64,000 nucleotides of DNA. Origin: an uncultured Roseobacter sp. Lineage in GTDB: Bacteria > Pseudomonadota > Alphaproteobacteria > Rhodobacterales > Rhodobacteraceae. The DNA lies in NCBI RefSeq assembly GCF_947488185.1, contig NZ_CANKYM010000003.1, positions 818,873 to 882,872 on the forward strand, written 5' to 3'. The notes under the pieces were generated by a model. The model searched no databases and had not been told where the DNA came from. It was given only the letters and a program-made list of their open reading frames with translations. The translations under genes were made by a program, and so were the position numbers. The stretch's first letter is position 1. Each line of letters starts with the position of its first letter. This document shows, piece by piece, positions 61,742 through 64,000 of this stretch.

Positions 61742-63859
61742 TTACCCGCATGTTCTGGTGTAGGTTTCCGTGCCTTTTTTCGCCGAAAATCCCCTTAGCC
61801 CGATGCTTAAGCCCAAAGTCGTCGAGGGTTCAAGGCTTGCCGATGTCGAGTAGCTGCGTTCGACGGAGAATGCCACCGCCACACATTCGTTCTCGTAGAC
61901 AAAGCCAACTCCGGCGGTCGAGGCGCGATCAATCGCGATATCGTAACGCCAGTCGGCGGTTGCGGTCCAGTATTTGTCGACCCTGTAGGATCCATCAAGC
62001 GCAATTTCCGCGATGTTCTCGGGCCGGTCTTCCGCAAGGTCCCGCGTAAGCCACAGATAGCTGCCGCCGAGGCGTGATCGGTCATTGCTGAAGTCGCCGC
62101 GCACTTCTGCCTTGGTAAAATCGAATTCAGCGTCGAAGAGCGAGCGTGCGGTCAACGACCAGCCGTCCGCTGATTTCATCTGGCCAGCCACAAGGTAGCT
62201 CGAAGAGACACCGGTCAGACCGGAGGACTCTGTAAAATCGGGTTCTGCATCGTCACGTAAAATCTGTCCAACTGTCAGGGACGTATCGAGCCCGTTGGGG
62301 TCAAACCGCGCCCAATTTACCCCCAAGGCCGCCGTGCGTCCGCGCTCGCGGCGGTCGGATTCGGGAAAGCGTGAGAGTGAAAGCAGGTTGCCGCCGTCAA
62401 ATTCGACCCGTGTGCTTTCTTCGTTCGGTATGTCTGGCCTGTCACCGCCCACCCAGCCCAGTTGGACAACGGGTTCCAGAAACTGGGTGACGCCGTTTTC
62501 ATCGCTGCGCGCCATCGGGTAGCGAAAGGCAATCGCGCCGCGTGGTGTCAATTCCGTCTGCGTTTGTGGTGTGGCGCTGTCCTGGGTGATGTTGAAGAGA
62601 TCCGCTACGGCACCAAGGGTGACTTCGGCGCGGATACCGCTGGCCAATGTCCAGCCACGCAGCCAATCCGCCTCGGTGCTGAAACGCGACACGTCCCGAC
62701 CGACAATATCCACATCTGAATAACGGTAGTGGCTGTGTGCAGTTGCTCCGAACCGCACTTCCCCACCAATGGAGCCGGGGAAGTAGCGCGCTTCGTAAAT
62801 TGCATCCCCGACAATGGTTGGAATGTTGGCGTTGATATCCGCATCCCGCAGCGATTTGAAGGCGATCACACTGCCTGAAAGAAACTCGTCCCGCCGCGCT
62901 CGGCTGATCGTGATGGCACTGTCCAGACGGTCTTTGCCGGAATAGCCGTAGTCCTTGAGATAAGCATCATCGGTGGTGACTTCGATGTCGAATTCCAGTT
63001 TGAAATCATTCCGAAGATCGAAAGCCCCGTCGCCGAAAACATACCCCCGCGTCTCGCCCGGCCGCTCGTCATCACGGCTGATCGCACCGTTGAACTCGAT
63101 CCGCCCGTTCACAAAGGCCTGCCGGTATCGCAATTCCAGCGTGCGGGTCCGCGAAGAAATGTAAGGCGTTACGGTGATGTCCCGGTCTTCGGCGATGTTG
63201 ATGAAATAGGGAATTTTGATCCCGGTGCCCAGTTGCGATGTTGTGCGCAGCGAGGGGATCAAGAACCCCGTGGCGCGGTCCAGTGTCGGATCGGGCAAGC
63301 GCAGCCGTGGGATGTAGAGGATCGGCGTGTTGCGAATGAGAAATTGCGCCCCATCAAAATACAGCTGCCTTTCTTCCTTGTCATGGATGACCCGTTTTGC
63401 CCGGATCTGCCAGAGCGGCGGTGTGCCATCTTCACAGACTTTACAGGAGGTTACAGCAGTTTTGTAAAGTTGACTGTAGCGCCCATTGACCCTTTGTATC
63501 TGTACTGCGGCCAGTTGCAGCTGCTGGTTCAGCACCATGCGTGCGCCGGTCAGCAACCCCGTTTGCAGATTGGCATCCAATTCGGCCGCCGACGCCAAAA
63601 CCCGGATGTCGTCGCCCTCCTGCATGGTGATCGGTCCGGAAATTGTCAGTGCGCCGCTTGCCCGGTCATAGCGGATTTCGGAAGCGGTGATGCGGGTTGT
63701 GCCCTGGAAGGCCTCGACATTGCCGCGTGCGATCAACGCGCTGTCATTTTCGATAAAGAGTTCGTCGGCGATCAGCACGGCGGGAGGGGCAGATGTCTCC
63801 TGCGCCCAGCTCAGCAATGGCCAGACCAGCATCAGCAGAGTGAGAACGGCACGCGTCAC
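61742..63859 (-). CDS. lptD: LPS-assembly protein LptD
   Basis: 705 residues from a GTG. A signal peptide (to SWA) is followed by an OstA/LptA-like jelly roll (VLIADELFIENDSALIARGNVEAFQGTTRITASEIRYDRAS) and a C-terminal beta-barrel with many alternating strands. A CKVCEDGTPPLWQIRAKRVIHD segment holds cysteines for the disulfide that LptD needs, and the protein ends RTCG. It inserts LPS into the outer leaflet together with LptE. It starts 3 bases after the lptG stop. Confidence 0.92.
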   Translation of the reverse strand: MTRAVLTLLMLVWPLLSWAQETSAPPAVLIADELFIENDSALIARGNVEAFQGTTRITASEIRYDRASGALTISGPITMQEGDDIRVLASAAELDANLQTGLLTGARMVLNQQLQLAAVQIQRVNGRYSQLYKTAVTSCKVCEDGTPPLWQIRAKRVIHDKEERQLYFDGAQFLIRNTPILYIPRLRLPDPTLDRATGFLIPSLRTTSQLGTGIKIPYFINIAEDRDITVTPYISSRTRTLELRYRQAFVNGRIEFNGAISRDDERPGETRGYVFGDGAFDLRNDFKLEFDIEVTTDDAYLKDYGYSGKDRLDSAITISRARRDEFLSGSVIAFKSLRDADINANIPTIVGDAIYEARYFPGSIGGEVRFGATAHSHYRYSDVDIVGRDVSRFSTEADWLRGWTLASGIRAEVTLGAVADLFNITQDSATPQTQTELTPRGAIAFRYPMARSDENGVTQFLEPVVQLGWVGGDRPDIPNEESTRVEFDGGNLLSLSRFPESDRRERGRTAALGVNWARFDPNGLDTSLTVGQILRDDAEPDFTESSGLTGVSSSYLVAGQMKSADGWSLTARSLFDAEFDFTKAEVRGDFSNDRSRLGGSYLWLTRDLAEDRPENIAEIALDGSYRVDKYWTATADWRYDIAIDRASTAGVGFVYENECVAVAFSVERSYSTSASLEPSTTLGLSIGLRGFSAKKGTETYTRTCG

Positions 63860-63862
63860 GGC

Positions 63863-64000
63863 TCAACCATCCTCCGCGTGTAGTAAAAGGCCAAGGGCGA
63901 AGAGAACGGCGGCAACAGGTGGCGCCCAGGCCGCAAGATAAATCGGAATCTGCCCGTTTTCGCCCAGAATTTGCGCGAAGCTGCGAATGAAATACAAACC
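63863..64000 (-). CDS. lptG: LPS export permease LptG, C-terminal fragment
   Basis: Only the last 45 residues lie in the window, ending with TGA at 63863-63865. The sequence contains YFIRSFAQILGENGQIP and the final helix AAWAPPVAAVLFALGLLLHAEDG, as in the YjgP/YjgQ permease family. LptG with LptF forms the membrane part of the LptB2FG exporter. Its place before lptD supports the call. The start lies beyond the window. Confidence 0.85.
   Translation of the reverse strand, partial: GLYFIRSFAQILGENGQIPIYLAAWAPPVAAVLFALGLLLHAEDG

Overview
The window looks like a chromosomal segment of a marine alphaproteobacterium of the roseobacter group (order Rhodobacterales). The evidence is high GC with strong GC bias at third codon positions, many 4-bp ATGA/GTGA gene overlaps, and several locus layouts familiar from that order: argS-SPOR-nagZ-scpA-scpB, rpmF-plsX-fabH-ihfA-merR, lptG-lptD-surA-pdxA-rsmA, a fused dCTP-deaminase-like protein, and an OlsB acyltransferase. 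Genus and species cannot be fixed from sequence reading alone. No phage, intact insertion sequence, CRISPR array or plasmid gene was recognised.

Layout. 1-4.6 kb: methyltransferase fragment, squalene/phytoene synthase-like protein, MFS exporter, then a coupled run cobK, AlkA-type glycosylase, esterase. 4.6-6.9 kb: TetR regulator divergent from a fatty acid desaturase and a lipoprotein, with three palindromic operators between them. 6.9-12.2 kb: membrane-anchored AraC regulator divergent from a secreted hydrolase, an HNH endonuclease, a second hydrolase and exonuclease III. 12.2-14.0 kb: an AT-rich intergenic region with DnaA-box-like 9-mers and a full CtrA-type site, followed by a 93-residue protein built of four LFTTSM repeats and a 349-residue protein I do not recognise. 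14.0-22.3 kb: erpA, dgt, argS, SPOR protein, nagZ, scpAB, a 67-residue protein, dCTP deaminase. 22.4-28.7 kb: tRNA-Pro, MerR regulator with a long acidic tail, ihfA, fabH, plsX, rpmF, hydrolase, YceD; bamE divergent. 28.7-40.0 kb: olsB, an ABC-F ATPase, SDR, GNATs, tyrS, anmK, cupin, FAD oxidoreductase, enolase, EamA transporter. 40.0-45.2 kb: a loosely packed accessory stretch with long empty gaps, a VOC protein, a 19-residue-period RTX-like beta-helix protein, a small membrane protein, an aldo/keto reductase and a LysR regulator. 45.2-64 kb: fur/mur, DEAD-box helicase, EamA transporter, selO, nucleoside hydrolase, mazG, an amidohydrolase with two ureohydrolases, prfA-prmC, DUF4167 protein, rsmA, pdxA, surA, lptD and the 3' end of lptG.

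Most of the window is housekeeping: translation (argS, tyrS, prfA, prmC, rsmA, rpmF), lipid and envelope biogenesis (plsX, fabH, olsB, bamE, lptD/G, surA, nagZ, anmK) and nucleotide or genome upkeep (dgt, dCTP deaminase, mazG, xth, AlkA, scpAB, ihfA). The best candidate for something undescribed is 12.3-14.0 kb, where a tandem-repeat, precursor-like small protein and an unrecognised partner sit behind a promoter region with cell-cycle type DnaA and CtrA sites. The second is the RTX-like protein at 41.3-42.7 kb.
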